Shown: positions 53,494-63,046, counted from the first letter of the stretch. The stretch is DNA of 64,000 nucleotides from Microbulbifer celer (GCF_020991125.1 NZ_CP087715.1:310001-374000), one strand, 5' to 3'. Notes: generated by a model not told the origin, from the sequence alone. Made by a program: numbers and translations.

Positions 53494-54384
53494 TTAGCCG
53501 GCCTTCGCGTTTACTGCCTCCGCTGAATCTGCCACTTTCAATGCCTTGAGCTGGTTCCACTGCAATCCACGTCGGGTTTGCTTTTCTGCTGTACCGGTTC
53601 CCGTTGCCACCAGTGCAATCATTTCCGCGGTAATGGAGACCGCCACTTCCATGGGACGTTTCCCGGGTACATCCGTGCGCCCGACCGGGCAGCGGATGGA
53701 GCCAATCTCTTCTTCACCGAATCCCCGCTGCTGCAGCCGTTGTTGAAAACGCACCGCTTTGGTCTGCGATCCGATCAGACCGATGGAGGCCGGCGCTTTG
53801 CCGTTACGTTGTTGTTCGAGCAGCTTCCAGCACAGGTCAAAGTCCAGCGCGTGATTGTGAGTGAGGATCAGCACGTGGGCGTTGTGGCAGAGTTCCGCGG
53901 CATCGCCTGCCGGGTCGTCGGTGTGATGCACGGTGACATTGGCCGGCACTTCAGTGGGAAAGGTTTCCGCACGGGAATCCACCCAGGTGATCTGCCACGG
54001 GAGTTGGCCGGCAATGGTCATGATGGCCTGGGCCACATGGCCCGCACCGAATACCACCAGGCGTGCATCACTGCTGCCATGGGCCTCGAGCAATACCGCC
54101 ACACTGCCGCCGCAGCACTGCCCCAGGCTGGCGCCCAGGGGGAAGTGCGAGAGGTCAAAGCCGTATTCTCGCTGCTCGAGGCGTCCGCGGGCGCGCTCGA
54201 TGACCTTGTACTCCAGGTGGCCACCACCAATGGTGTCGAACGTATCGGTGGTGGTGATCACCATTTTGCTCGCGGGCTCCCGCGGCACAGAGCCGGCTAC
54301 CCCGAGTACCGTGACCAGTACGTAGGGTGTTCCACGTTGTTCGCAGTCTGCCACGGCCTTGTGCCAGGGGAGGGATTGCATCAT
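53494..54384 (-). CDS. xdhC: Xanthine dehydrogenase accessory protein XdhC
   Basis: 296 aa. Chaperone that binds molybdenum cofactor and helps sulfurate and insert it into XdhB. N-terminal VTVLGVAGSVPREPASKMVIT and GGGHLEYKVIERAR, the QCCGGSV motif with paired Cys, the Rossmann VVFGAGHVAQAI, and C-terminal IGLIGSQTKAVRFQQRLQQRGF and IRCPVG are seen. Its ATG overlaps the xdhB stop, the third gene of the operon. Confidence 0.95.
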   Translation of the reverse strand: MMQSLPWHKAVADCEQRGTPYVLVTVLGVAGSVPREPASKMVITTTDTFDTIGGGHLEYKVIERARGRLEQREYGFDLSHFPLGASLGQCCGGSVAVLLEAHGSSDARLVVFGAGHVAQAIMTIAGQLPWQITWVDSRAETFPTEVPANVTVHHTDDPAGDAAELCHNAHVLILTHNHALDFDLCWKLLEQQRNGKAPASIGLIGSQTKAVRFQQRLQQRGFGEEEIGSIRCPVGRTDVPGKRPMEVAVSITAEMIALVATGTGTAEKQTRRGLQWNQLKALKVADSAEAVNAKAG

Positions 54385-56798
54385 GCCGGTGCACCTTTCC
54401 TGTTACCTTCCTTTTCACCCTTATGTGCGGTGTCTTTTGCGCGCTGTTGCTCCAGCCACTCCTGGGTGCGGGTAACGGCGCCGAGCACGCGTTCCGGTGT
54501 GGCGGGTGTGTCCAGCGGTGTGCTGTGACGGTAGTCGGCAACACTGGCGACGGCGTCGCGCAGCGCGGACCACACCGACATGCCAAGCATAAATGGCGGT
54601 TCGCCCACGGCCTTGGAGCGGAACACCGTGGCCTCTTTATTGGGACTGTTTTCCAGCAGGCTGACACGGAAGTCCAGCGGCGCGTCGGATACGGCGGGGA
54701 TCTTGTAGGTGGCCGGCCCGTTGGAGAGCAGGCGGCCGTCGTCCGCGTACACCAGTTCTTCGGTGGTCAGCCAGCCGGCGCCCTGGATAAACGCGCCTTC
54801 AATCTGGCCGATATCGATTGCCGGGTTCAGGGACTGGCCCACATCGTGAAGGATATCCGAGCGCAGAATGCGGTACTCCCCGGTGAGGGTATCCACAATC
54901 ACTTCGGAGCAGGCGGCACCGTTGGCGTAGTAGTAGAACGGTCGGCCCTGGCCGGTGTTGCGGTCGTAGTGGATTTTGGGGGTTTGGTAGTAGCCGCTGG
55001 AGAACAGCGGGATGCGCGCGGTGTAGGCGCCCTGCACAAACTCGGCCCAGTCCACGGCGTGTTCGCCAGCGATGACCTGGTTGTTGGCAAAACGCACTTC
55101 GCTTGCGTCCACACCGAACTTTTGTGCGGCGTAGTCGGCCAGATTGGCTTTGATTTTTTCACAGGCATCCAGCGCCGCCATGCCGTTAAGGTCCGAGCCG
55201 GAAGAGGCGGCGGTGGGGGAGGTATTGGGGACCTTGTCGGTGCGGGTGGAAGTGACCTTGATCCGCTCGAGATCCACCTGGAACGCTGCTGCGACGACCT
55301 GCGCGACCTTGATATACAGCCCCTGGCCCATTTCGGTACCGCCGTGGTTCACCAGGATGCTGCCATCGGTGTAGATATGTACCAGCGCGCCGGCCTGGTT
55401 CAGGTGCTGCACGGTAAAGGAAATACCGAACTTCACCGGCGTGAGGGCAATGCCCCGTTTCAGCACCGGGTTGTCGCGGTTGAAGGTGACAATCTCTTCG
55501 CGGCGCTTGCGGTAGTCGGCGCTGATTTCCAGTTTTTCCATCAGCTCCGCCAGCACATGCTGTTCCACCACCTGACCGTAATGGGTGGTGTCGCGTCCCG
55601 GACGGTAGAGATTGCGTTTGCGGATATCCAGCGGATCCTGGCCCAGGTGACGGGCGATATCGTCCATGGCCATTTCAATGGTCATCATGCCCTGGGGACC
55701 GCCGAAGCCGCGGAACGCGGTATTGGATACCGTGTGGGTTTTACAGCGGTGACCGGTGACACGCGCGGGGCCGAGACTGTAGGCATTGTCCGAATGGAAC
55801 ATGGCGCGGTCGACGATGGCATCGGACAGATCCGGGGAGTAACCACAGCGGCCGGCGACCATTATGTCGGCGCCCTGCAATACACCGTCGTCATCAAAAC
55901 CGATGTCGTAGGTGTTGTAAAAGTCGTGACGTTTACCGGTCTGCACCATATCGTCGTAACGGGCGAGGCGGTACTTCACCGCGCGGCCGGTGTGTCGGGC
56001 CAGTAGCGCGGCCACACAGGCGAGCGGTGCGGCCTGGGTTTCCTTGCCGCCGAAGCCGCCACCCATACGGCGGACTTCCGCGGTGACTTCGTGAATCGGC
56101 AGGCCGAGTACTTCTGCCACCAGGGTCTGCACTTCCGACGGGTGCTGGCTGGAGGTGTGGACGTGTACGCCCGCATCTTCACTGGGCTCTACCAGACAGG
56201 CCTGGCTTTCCAGATAAAAGTGTTCCTGGCCGCCCACGTTGATGGCGCCCTGCAGGCGATGGGGGGATTCGTTTAGTGCTTTTTCAAAATCCCCTCGCTG
56301 CTGGGTGTGATCCGGACGCACGAACAATTGTTTTTCCAGCGCGTCGTGCACGGTGACCGCGTGATCCAGTGGCTCGTATTCCACTTTTGCCTGGCGCGCG
56401 GCCTGGCGCGCGGCGCGCAGGCTGGTGGCGGCGACGGCGAACAGGGGTTGGCCCACGTGTTCCACCAGGCCGTTGGCGAGCACTGGATCGCCGGGGAACA
56501 CCGGGCCGATATCGATATGCCCGGGGACATCGTCCACGGTAAGCACGGCCACCACACCGGGGAAAGCGCGCACCGCAGACAGGTCCATGGATTTGATCTT
56601 GGCGTGGGCGTGGGTGCTGTGCCCCACCGCCGCGTGCAGTACACCTTCCGGTTCCGGCATGTCGTCGATATAACGGGCTTCGCCGCGCACATGCTTCCAC
56701 GCGCTGTCGTGCATGGCAGAATTGCCGGCGACACCGCGGGCGCTGTTGGCGTGGCCCGCGGGGTTTGGGGTGCGATCGATTTCCGGGAGTTTACGCAT
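54381..56798 (-). CDS. xdhB: Xanthine dehydrogenase molybdopterin-binding subunit
   Basis: 805 aa, full length. Oxidises hypoxanthine and xanthine to urate. Seen: SAMHDSAWKHVRGEARYIDDMPEPEG at the start, VRRMGGGFGGKETQA, NTAFRGFGGPQGMMTIEMAMDDIA with the catalytic-site Arg, HGGTEMGQGLYIKVAQV, and IEGAFIQGAGWLTTEE followed by FRSKAVGEPPFMLG carrying the catalytic Glu. Overlaps xdhA by eight bases and xdhC by four. Confidence 0.97.
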   Translation of the reverse strand: MRKLPEIDRTPNPAGHANSARGVAGNSAMHDSAWKHVRGEARYIDDMPEPEGVLHAAVGHSTHAHAKIKSMDLSAVRAFPGVVAVLTVDDVPGHIDIGPVFPGDPVLANGLVEHVGQPLFAVAATSLRAARQAARQAKVEYEPLDHAVTVHDALEKQLFVRPDHTQQRGDFEKALNESPHRLQGAINVGGQEHFYLESQACLVEPSEDAGVHVHTSSQHPSEVQTLVAEVLGLPIHEVTAEVRRMGGGFGGKETQAAPLACVAALLARHTGRAVKYRLARYDDMVQTGKRHDFYNTYDIGFDDDGVLQGADIMVAGRCGYSPDLSDAIVDRAMFHSDNAYSLGPARVTGHRCKTHTVSNTAFRGFGGPQGMMTIEMAMDDIARHLGQDPLDIRKRNLYRPGRDTTHYGQVVEQHVLAELMEKLEISADYRKRREEIVTFNRDNPVLKRGIALTPVKFGISFTVQHLNQAGALVHIYTDGSILVNHGGTEMGQGLYIKVAQVVAAAFQVDLERIKVTSTRTDKVPNTSPTAASSGSDLNGMAALDACEKIKANLADYAAQKFGVDASEVRFANNQVIAGEHAVDWAEFVQGAYTARIPLFSSGYYQTPKIHYDRNTGQGRPFYYYANGAACSEVIVDTLTGEYRILRSDILHDVGQSLNPAIDIGQIEGAFIQGAGWLTTEELVYADDGRLLSNGPATYKIPAVSDAPLDFRVSLLENSPNKEATVFRSKAVGEPPFMLGMSVWSALRDAVASVADYRHSTPLDTPATPERVLGAVTRTQEWLEQQRAKDTAHKGEKEGNRKGAPA

Positions 56799-58353
56799 AT
56801 TCGGTCACCATCAGCGGTTTTTTCTGGTTCTGGTCGTGGTGTTGGACGGGCTTGAAGTCACTGCGCGCGGAGTCGAGTAAAGCGCGGCGCAGCAGGTTGC
56901 CGGCCACCTGCTGGCGGTAGGCGGCGGAACTGCGCACGTCACTCATGGGGGTGAAATCACGGTCCAGCGCAGCAATGGCATTGGCCACGGTGCTCAGTGT
57001 CCACGGCTGGCCGCGGAGCGCGTTTTCCGCATGGGCCGCACGCTTGGGAATGGCAGCCATGCCCCCAAAGGCGAGCCGGCAATCTTCCACAATGGCGCCG
57101 TCGAGCCGGAACCAGAATGCGCCCAGCACTGCGGAGATATCGTCGTCCAGACGTTTGGAGATCTTGTAGATCAACAGCTGTTCGTCCGCCGCCGGTGCAG
57201 GAATCCACACCCCGCGAATAAATTCGTTTTTGCGCAGATCGGTTTTTTTGTAATCGTGGAAAAAATCCTGAATCGGTAAACGGCGTACGCCGTCCACGCT
57301 GTCCAGTTCCAGCTCTGCGCCGAGGGCGATCAGCGCCGGCGGCATATCGCCGATGGGAGACGCGTTGCCGATATTGCCACCCACGGTGCCGCGGTTGCGG
57401 ATCTGCAAGGAGCCGAGGCGTTCCAGCATGGTGTGGAAGTGCGGCCAGCGGCTGGCCAGTGCGTGCTGCGCGGCGCGATAGCTGGCGGCGGCACCGAGGT
57501 AGAGCCCGTCTTGCTGCTCGCGGATCTGCTGCAGTTCGGGAATATTGTTCACCCCGATCACATGTTCCAGGTCTCTCAGGAGCTGGGTGATTTCCAGAGA
57601 CAGATCGGTGGCACCGGCCACCAGTCGCGCTTCGGGGAATTCTGCGCGCAACTGGCGCAGTTGTTCGAGACTGTTAGGGGCATCGTAGCGTCGGCCGGAT
57701 TCGGCGGTGATGGAAACGCTTTTGTTCTGTACCTGTTTCAGGGTGGCGATCATGTCCGGGTGCTGCAGCCAGGCGGGGCCGCGCAGGTCGATCTCGGAAG
57801 AAGACGTTTTCTGCTCGGCCCCGTCAGCCGGTTCCCAGCTCTGCACTGCCGCCTTGCGCCCGGCTTCCACAATCGGACGGTAGCCGGTGCAGCGGCACAG
57901 GTTTCCGGAGAGGGATTCCATCAGCGCCGCGTCGTCTGAGGTTTTGCCAGTGGCGACGCTTTCGGTGTGCAGTGCGAACAGGGACATGATGATGCCCGGG
58001 GTACAGAAGCCGCACTGGGCACCGTGGCATTCCACCATTTCTTTTTGCACCGGGTGCGCCGGTTCCGTCTGCAGGCCATCCACACTGATCAGGTGTTTGC
58101 CGTGCAGGCTGCCCACCAGGGCGATGCAACTGTTGACCGCGTCGTAGCGCAGTCGGTCGCCGGTGCCTGTGGATTTCTGGTCGGATGGTTCAAGGCTACC
58201 GATGGCCACGGTACAGGCACCGCAGTCTCCGGAAGCACAGCCTTCTTTGGTTCCGGTCAGGCGGGCTTGTGTGCGCAGCCATTCCAGCACGGTGAGGTTG
58301 GGGTCGACGCTCGCCAGCTGCTGATGCCGACCATTCAGATAAAACTCGATCAC
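56791..58353 (-). CDS. xdhA: Xanthine dehydrogenase iron-sulfur/FAD subunit
   Basis: 520 aa. N-terminal 2Fe-2S motif CASGDCGACTVAIG, second cluster CGFCTPGIIMS...CRCTGYRPI, then an FAD-binding domain (ARLVAGATDLSLEI, IRNRGTVGGNIGNASPIGD) and a CO-dehydrogenase flavoprotein C-terminal domain. Passes electrons from XdhB to NAD. First gene of the operon, 260 bp from the divergent TetR gene. The promoter region carries a RutR-like palindrome at 58530-58545. Confidence 0.97.
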   Translation of the reverse strand: MIEFYLNGRHQQLASVDPNLTVLEWLRTQARLTGTKEGCASGDCGACTVAIGSLEPSDQKSTGTGDRLRYDAVNSCIALVGSLHGKHLISVDGLQTEPAHPVQKEMVECHGAQCGFCTPGIIMSLFALHTESVATGKTSDDAALMESLSGNLCRCTGYRPIVEAGRKAAVQSWEPADGAEQKTSSSEIDLRGPAWLQHPDMIATLKQVQNKSVSITAESGRRYDAPNSLEQLRQLRAEFPEARLVAGATDLSLEITQLLRDLEHVIGVNNIPELQQIREQQDGLYLGAAASYRAAQHALASRWPHFHTMLERLGSLQIRNRGTVGGNIGNASPIGDMPPALIALGAELELDSVDGVRRLPIQDFFHDYKKTDLRKNEFIRGVWIPAPAADEQLLIYKISKRLDDDISAVLGAFWFRLDGAIVEDCRLAFGGMAAIPKRAAHAENALRGQPWTLSTVANAIAALDRDFTPMSDVRSSAAYRQQVAGNLLRRALLDSARSDFKPVQHHDQNQKKPLMVTEYA

Positions 58354-58529
58354 TGTTATCCCCGCATTTCTCGTTTGCTTATTGGTTTTGCGACGGTTCT
58401 TGCCGGCTCACTGGTTAGTTTCTGGTTCCAGGTGCCGGCCGGTTTTCTCTCTATCTCTACTTCACGCTGAACATAGAGCCGCCAGGACAGCGCTCCGAAT
58501 AACCCGGCGAACCAATGTTTTACATTTTC

Positions 58530-58545
58530 TTGACCAAATGGACAA
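58530..58545. promoter_or_regulatory. RutR-like operator between xdhA and the TetR gene
   Basis: TTGACCAAATGGACAA matches the RutR consensus TTGACCANNTGGTCAA at all but one defined position. A further half-site (TGGTCA) lies at 58564-58569. Related palindromes precede guaD and the purine permease gene. Confidence 0.7.
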
Positions 58546-58771
58546 GTAAAAATTTAGATTGAATGGTCAGGTTTTTCGGGTGGCACAGCGGGGAGCGGCA
58601 TGAAAGCTGATCATGTGGTCGATTATTTTCGGTGACCGAAAGCGCGTTTTGGGTTCTTCAGGAAGGGTGGGAAGAGCGGTGGAGTCTGGTCTGGCCGCGG
58701 CGTCACTTTGCCTGAGCCCGGTGGTTGAGCTATTGTCGGCCGCTTGTAGGAAACAATCACAAATTGCCGCT

Positions 58772-59527
58772 ATGCCTCACCAGAAATCCGAACCCCGTCA
58801 GAGTACCGAAGAAGCCGAACTCGCCCGCGCACTGGATATGGATGCCGAAGGCCCGGACAAGCCGGGCCGCAAGAAACGCCCGGGGAAAATCCGCGTGCGC
58901 AACCGCGAGCGGATTCTGGCGGCGGCGGAGGAGGAGTTCGCCCAGCATGGCTTTCGCGGCACCACCATCCAGCGCATCGCCGAGCGGGCGGAGCTGCCGA
59001 AATCCAACGTGCTCTACTACTTCAGTAACAAGGAGCGCATTTACACCGCCCTTTTCGACGCCATTACCGGGCGCTGGAATGTGATGCTCGAGTCGATCAG
59101 GCCGGAAGATGATCCGGCCATGACCCTGGCGCGGTTTATCAAGGCCAAGGTGGAAATGTCCCGCACCCATCCCCTGGCATCGCGCCTGTTTGCCATGGAA
59201 GTGATCCAGGGGGCGCCGGTATTGAAAGAGCATCTGCGCACCAACATGCGCGACTGGGTGCGCGACCGCTCCGGGGTGATACAGCAGTGGATCGATGAAG
59301 GCCGTATGGCCCCGGTGGACCCGGTGCAACTGATCCTGCTGATCTGGTCCTCCACCCAGCACTATGCGGACTTCCAGACCCAGATTCTGGTGATCGAGAA
59401 CAAGGCGGAATACACCCGGGAGGATTTCGATCACGCGGCGAAGTTTCTGATTGAGGTGATTCTGCGCGGATGCGGGCTGGAAGTGCCGCCATTTGAGTCG
59501 GTGGAAGTGGATCTGGATTTCGAATAA
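58772..59527 (+). CDS. TetR-family regulator of purine catabolism (RutR-like)
   Basis: 251 aa from ATG 58772; a longer frame from 58613 carries 53 unlikely residues. A charged leader (EGPDKPGRKKRPGKIRVRNRERILAAAEEEFAQHGF) precedes the helix-turn-helix GTTIQRIAERAELPKSNVLYYFSNKERIY. The C-terminal ligand domain (MSRTHPLASRLFAMEVIQGAPVL, WIDEGRMAPVDPVQLILLIWSSTQHYADF) matches the RutR type, whose E. coli member senses uracil and controls pyrimidine and purine genes. Here the neighbours are xanthine dehydrogenase and guanine deaminase, so a purine-related ligand is expected. Divergent from xdhABC. Confidence 0.88.
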   Translation: MPHQKSEPRQSTEEAELARALDMDAEGPDKPGRKKRPGKIRVRNRERILAAAEEEFAQHGFRGTTIQRIAERAELPKSNVLYYFSNKERIYTALFDAITGRWNVMLESIRPEDDPAMTLARFIKAKVEMSRTHPLASRLFAMEVIQGAPVLKEHLRTNMRDWVRDRSGVIQQWIDEGRMAPVDPVQLILLIWSSTQHYADFQTQILVIENKAEYTREDFDHAAKFLIEVILRGCGLEVPPFESVEVDLDFE

Positions 59528-59534
59528 GCCAAAT

Positions 59535-59602
59535 CGTCATTCCGGATCTGACCCGGAATCCAGTGGTACGAAGCTGGATGCCGGATCGAGTCCGGCACGA
59601 TG
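59535..59602. repeat. REP-like repeat (TCATTCCGG...GGAATCCAG family), copy 2
   Basis: CGTCATTCCGGATCTGACC, then CGGAATCCAGTGG, then CTGGATGCCGGATCGAGTCCGGCA. It shares its blocks with 17181-17231, and the two halves can pair. It lies between the TetR gene and guaD. Confidence 0.6.
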
Positions 59603-59615
59603 TCCCTTTCAGTTT

Positions 59616-59631
59616 CTGACCATTTGATCAG
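59616..59631. promoter_or_regulatory. RutR-like operator upstream of guaD
   Basis: CTGACCATTTGATCAG contains TGACCA-TT-TGATCA, one change from the symmetric RutR core TGACCANNTGGTCA. It is followed by GTTTTTC, as is the half-site before the TetR gene. Confidence 0.6.
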
Positions 59632-59732
59632 GTTTTTCTTGACGCAACCATCATCACTGGTTTAATTTTTTCCTGCCTGCGGAGGGGAGAGACCGCTGGC
59701 GGCATTAAAATAAAACAGTAATGAGAGTCAGC

Positions 59733-61031
59733 ATGTCCCATCGCACAGCCCACCGTTCCGCCATTCTCCACAGTATCGGCGACCCCCGGGAGGTCGGAAT
59801 CGAGGCTTCTTACGAATATTTCGACGACGGCCTCCTCGTGGTCGAAAACGGTAAAATCCTCGCCATCGGGCACGCCGAAACCCTGCTCGGCCAGTTTCAG
59901 GATGCCGATCTGGTGGAATATACCGATACCCTGATCACCTCCGGCTTTATCGACACCCATATTCACTATCCGCAGGTGGATATTATTGGCGCCTATGGTG
60001 AGCAGCTGCTGGAATGGCTGGAAACCTATACCTTCCCCGCCGAGCGTAAATTTGAAAGCCCGCAACACGCCAGTGAACTGGCCGGGGTGTTCCTCAAGGA
60101 ACTGCTCCGCAACGGTACCACCACGGCACTGGTGTTCGGCTCCGTTCACAAGGAATCTATCGACGCCTTCTTCACCGAGGCGGAAAAGCTCGATCTGCGC
60201 ATGATCGCCGGCAAGGTGATGATGGACCGCAACGCCCCGGAATACCTCTGTGATACCCCCGAGAGCGCCTATTCAGACAGCAAAGAGCTGATCGAGCGCT
60301 GGCATGGCAAGGGGCGGTTGCATTACGCCGTTACCCCGAGGTTTGCGCCGACGAGTACCCCGGAGCAATTGACCCTGGCGGGCAAGCTGTTTCACGAATA
60401 TCCCGGGCTGTATATGCATACGCACATCTCCGAGAACAAGCAGGAGATCGAATGGGTGAAGTCCCTTTTCCCCGAGCGCAAAGGGTACCTGGATGTGTAC
60501 GATCATCACGGCCTGATTGGTGAGCGCTCGGTGTTTGCCCACGGCGTGCACCTGTGTGATGAAGAGTGCCAGCGCCTCGGTGAAACCGGATCTGCGGTTG
60601 CCTTCTGTCCTACGTCCAATCTGTTCCTCGGCAGTGGCTTGCTGAACCTGGATTTACTTGAAGAGCGTGGTGTGCGTGTGGGGCTGGGTACAGACGTGGG
60701 TGCCGGCACCAGTTTCTCACAATTGCAGAGCCTCAATGAGGCGTACAAAGTCATGCAGTTACAGGGCAAAAAGCTGGATCCGTTTAAGGCACTGTATCTC
60801 GCCACTCTGGGGGGCGCCCGCTCCCTGTATCTGGACGACCGTATCGGCAACCTGGATCCTGGTAAAGATGCGGATTTCGTGGTCCTCGACTACCAGGCAA
60901 CGCCGCTGATCAGCCGCCGGATGGCGCAGGCGTCCAATCTGACTGAAAAACTTTTTGCGCTGATGATCCTTGGGGATGACCGCGCCGTTAAGGCCACTTA
61001 TGCCGCTGGTGTCTGTCGACACCGCAAATAA
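59733..61031 (+). CDS. guaD: Guanine deaminase
   Basis: 432 aa from ATG 59733, which has GAGAG close upstream; ATG 59721 adds four residues. Amidohydrolase converting guanine to xanthine, feeding XdhAB. Seen: FIDTHIHYPQVDIIGAYGEQLLEWL with the zinc His pair, RNGTTTALVFGSVHKES, AGKVMMDRNAPEYL, YAVTPRFAPTSTPEQL, HTHISENKQEI, FAHGVHL, FCPTSNLFLGSGL and GLGTDVGAGTSFS with the metal Asp. Very close to E. coli GuaD in length and motifs. Confidence 0.97.
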   Translation: MSHRTAHRSAILHSIGDPREVGIEASYEYFDDGLLVVENGKILAIGHAETLLGQFQDADLVEYTDTLITSGFIDTHIHYPQVDIIGAYGEQLLEWLETYTFPAERKFESPQHASELAGVFLKELLRNGTTTALVFGSVHKESIDAFFTEAEKLDLRMIAGKVMMDRNAPEYLCDTPESAYSDSKELIERWHGKGRLHYAVTPRFAPTSTPEQLTLAGKLFHEYPGLYMHTHISENKQEIEWVKSLFPERKGYLDVYDHHGLIGERSVFAHGVHLCDEECQRLGETGSAVAFCPTSNLFLGSGLLNLDLLEERGVRVGLGTDVGAGTSFSQLQSLNEAYKVMQLQGKKLDPFKALYLATLGGARSLYLDDRIGNLDPGKDADFVVLDYQATPLISRRMAQASNLTEKLFALMILGDDRAVKATYAAGVCRHRK

Positions 61032-61066
61032 TCCGCATGTCGTCTAGTTTGTCTTTTACATATCTC

Positions 61067-61088
61067 AGGGGCTGCAGGCCCCTTTTTT
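61067..61088 (+). terminator. Terminator after guaD
   Basis: AGGGGC-TGCA-GGCCCC followed by TTTTTT. Confidence 0.9.
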
Positions 61089-61563
61089 ATGCCCGCGATC
61101 TACGTGGACCAAATCTCCTGAGCGATGGGTGGTTAATGGCGCGATAATTATTTTCATACTCAAGCGATTGTGTCGACTAGTTCGGAAAATAACTGTGAAC
61201 TAGTCTGGCGGTTGAAAAATGATCATATTGGTTCGTTATAGTCATACTGTTTATTTACGGTTACTTGGTAAAAATAATTCTTAATTTATTGATATATATG
61301 ATGGTTATTTTGATTGTTAATAGATGATGTACTATTTAAAAAAATATTGTTGCAATCATTGTATACAGAATTATTATCGAATCAGGCCTTACTTCTTGAC
61401 CTTTAAGTCAAAAAATAATTAACAAATACTGTTTATAAACCCTGAAAGGAAGTAGAGAGAGGAAATCAAGGGCGATCAGGACGGCAGTAAAAAACGCAGG
61501 AAAGGCGGGCCAGGCCATCACCTCCCTGAGACTGAAGTGCGTACTCCGGGTGAAACAACAATA
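61089..61563. other. AT-rich control region upstream of the purine permease gene
   Basis: About 470 bp with no credible gene. Bases 61140-61440 are much richer in A and T than the surroundings. It holds the palindrome at 61396-61411, and a purine-rich stretch (GGAAGTAGAGAGAGG) at about 61449 that could belong to a leader. I looked for a purine riboswitch core and did not recognise one. Confidence 0.5.
61396..61411. promoter_or_regulatory. RutR-like palindrome upstream of the purine permease gene
   Basis: TTGACCTTTAAGTCAA keeps the TTGAC...GTCAA arms and the 16-bp length of the RutR site but differs at three central positions. It is the weakest of the three related sites. Confidence 0.45.
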
Positions 61564-62952
61564 ATGAGAGGATCACTTGTGGAAACGATCAAGCAAGACC
61601 AGCATGTACTCAATCAATCGGACAGCGCGATACCGAGTTCTGTGAATTCAGCAAACCCCGGCCTTCTGGACCGGATATTCAAGCTGCGGCAGCACGAAAC
61701 CACGATCAAAACGGAACTGGTGGCGGGTCTGACGACCTTCTTCACCATGGCATACGTGATTTTCGTGAACCCGAATATCATGGCCGCAGCTGGTGTGGAC
61801 CACGGAGCGGCGTTTGTCGCTACCTGTATCGGTGCCGCGTTGGCCTGTTTCCTGATGGGGCTGTATGCCAACTGGCCTGTGGGCCTGGCACCGGGGATGG
61901 GGCTCAACGCCTTCTTCACCTACACCGTGGTGGGGGATATGGGCTACAGCTGGCAGGTTGCCTTAGGGGCCGTATTCCTGTCCGGTGTACTGTTCATGAT
62001 CATGAGCCTGTCGCGTATCCGCGAGTGGCTGTTGAACAGTATTCCTCTCAGCCTGCGATTTGCCATGGGTGCCGGTGTGGGCCTATTCCTGGGGCTGATT
62101 GGCCTCAAAACGGCGGGCATCGTTGTGGATAACCCGGCGACTCTGTTGTCCATGGGCAGCTTTGGCGAACCGTCGACCCTGCTCGCCGGCGTCTGTTTTC
62201 TTCTGATCGCCATTCTCAGTCAGCGCAAAATGTTTGGTGCCATCCTGTTCAGTATGCTGGGGGTGACGGCCGTCGGTTGGGCGATGGGGTTGGTGGAATA
62301 TCAGGGGCTGGTTTCCGCTCCGCCGAGCTTGGGGCCGACCTGGATGGCGATGGACATCGCAGGTGCGTTGAACGTAGGCATGGTGAGTGTGATTCTGGCA
62401 TTCCTGTTCGTGAATATGTTTGATACCGCCGGTACGCTGATGGGGGTTGCACACCGCGCGCACCTGGTGGACGACGATGGTCGCATCAAGAACCTATCGC
62501 GGGCGTTGAAAGCGGATTCCACCTCCAGTGTGATGGGTTCCTTCGTCGGCTGCCCACCGGTAACCAGTTATGTGGAAAGCGCGTCCGGCGTTGCCGCTGG
62601 TGGCCGCACCGGTCTCACTGCTGTCACCGTGGGTATCCTGTTCCTGCTGGCTATGTTCTTTGCTCCGCTGGCGGGCATGATTCCGGCCTACGCTACCGCT
62701 GGTGCCCTCATCTATGTCGCAATGCTGATGATGAGTGGTATGGCGCACATCAACTGGAAGGATCACACCGATACCATTCCCGCGATTGTCACTGTGGTGA
62801 TGATGCCGCTGACCTTCTCCATTGCCAACGGTATCGCCCTGGGCTTCCTGACTTACACCGTGATGAAGCTGTTTACCGGGCAGCATGAGAAAGTGTCCAT
62901 CAGCCTGTATGTGCTGAGTGTGATTTTTATCGCGAAGTTTGCGTTCCTGTAA
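61564..62952 (+). CDS. NCS2-family purine (guanine/hypoxanthine/xanthine-type) permease
   Basis: 462 aa from ATG 61564; GTG 61579 has a better Shine-Dalgarno (AGAGGA, six bases) and GTG 61537 is also in frame, so the start is uncertain. About 12-14 helices. AzgA-type blocks: ELVAGLTTFFTMAYVIFVNPNIMA, GLAPGMGLNAFFTYTVV (the NCS2 signature), VNMFDTAGTLMGVAHRA, and SFVGCPPVTSYVESASGVAAGGRTGLTA. Imports purine bases as proton symporter for GuaD and XdhAB. Downstream of guaD with its own control region, followed by a Tsx-like porin gene. Confidence 0.93.
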   Translation: MRGSLVETIKQDQHVLNQSDSAIPSSVNSANPGLLDRIFKLRQHETTIKTELVAGLTTFFTMAYVIFVNPNIMAAAGVDHGAAFVATCIGAALACFLMGLYANWPVGLAPGMGLNAFFTYTVVGDMGYSWQVALGAVFLSGVLFMIMSLSRIREWLLNSIPLSLRFAMGAGVGLFLGLIGLKTAGIVVDNPATLLSMGSFGEPSTLLAGVCFLLIAILSQRKMFGAILFSMLGVTAVGWAMGLVEYQGLVSAPPSLGPTWMAMDIAGALNVGMVSVILAFLFVNMFDTAGTLMGVAHRAHLVDDDGRIKNLSRALKADSTSSVMGSFVGCPPVTSYVESASGVAAGGRTGLTAVTVGILFLLAMFFAPLAGMIPAYATAGALIYVAMLMMSGMAHINWKDHTDTIPAIVTVVMMPLTFSIANGIALGFLTYTVMKLFTGQHEKVSISLYVLSVIFIAKFAFL

Positions 62953-63026
62953 GTCGCTTTATAGCGCGACGTTCTCTGAGTTTTACCCTCAAGCAAGACT
63001 GAACCGATATCACCTGCACATATCCT

Positions 63027-63046
63027 GCCGGGAATTATTTCCCGGC
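63027..63046. terminator. Hairpin after the purine permease gene
   Basis: GCCGGGAA-TTAT-TTCCCGGC, a perfect 8-bp stem without a T-run. Possible weak terminator or mRNA 3' stabiliser between the permease and porin genes. Confidence 0.5.

Noticed and set aside
54327..56006. 559-codon plus-strand open frame
   Set aside because: Antisense to xdhB; low-complexity Gly/Val/His-rich translation with no family features.
61440..61563. Purine riboswitch before the permease gene
   Set aside because: I could not recognise the conserved core of the known purine or xanthine riboswitch classes.
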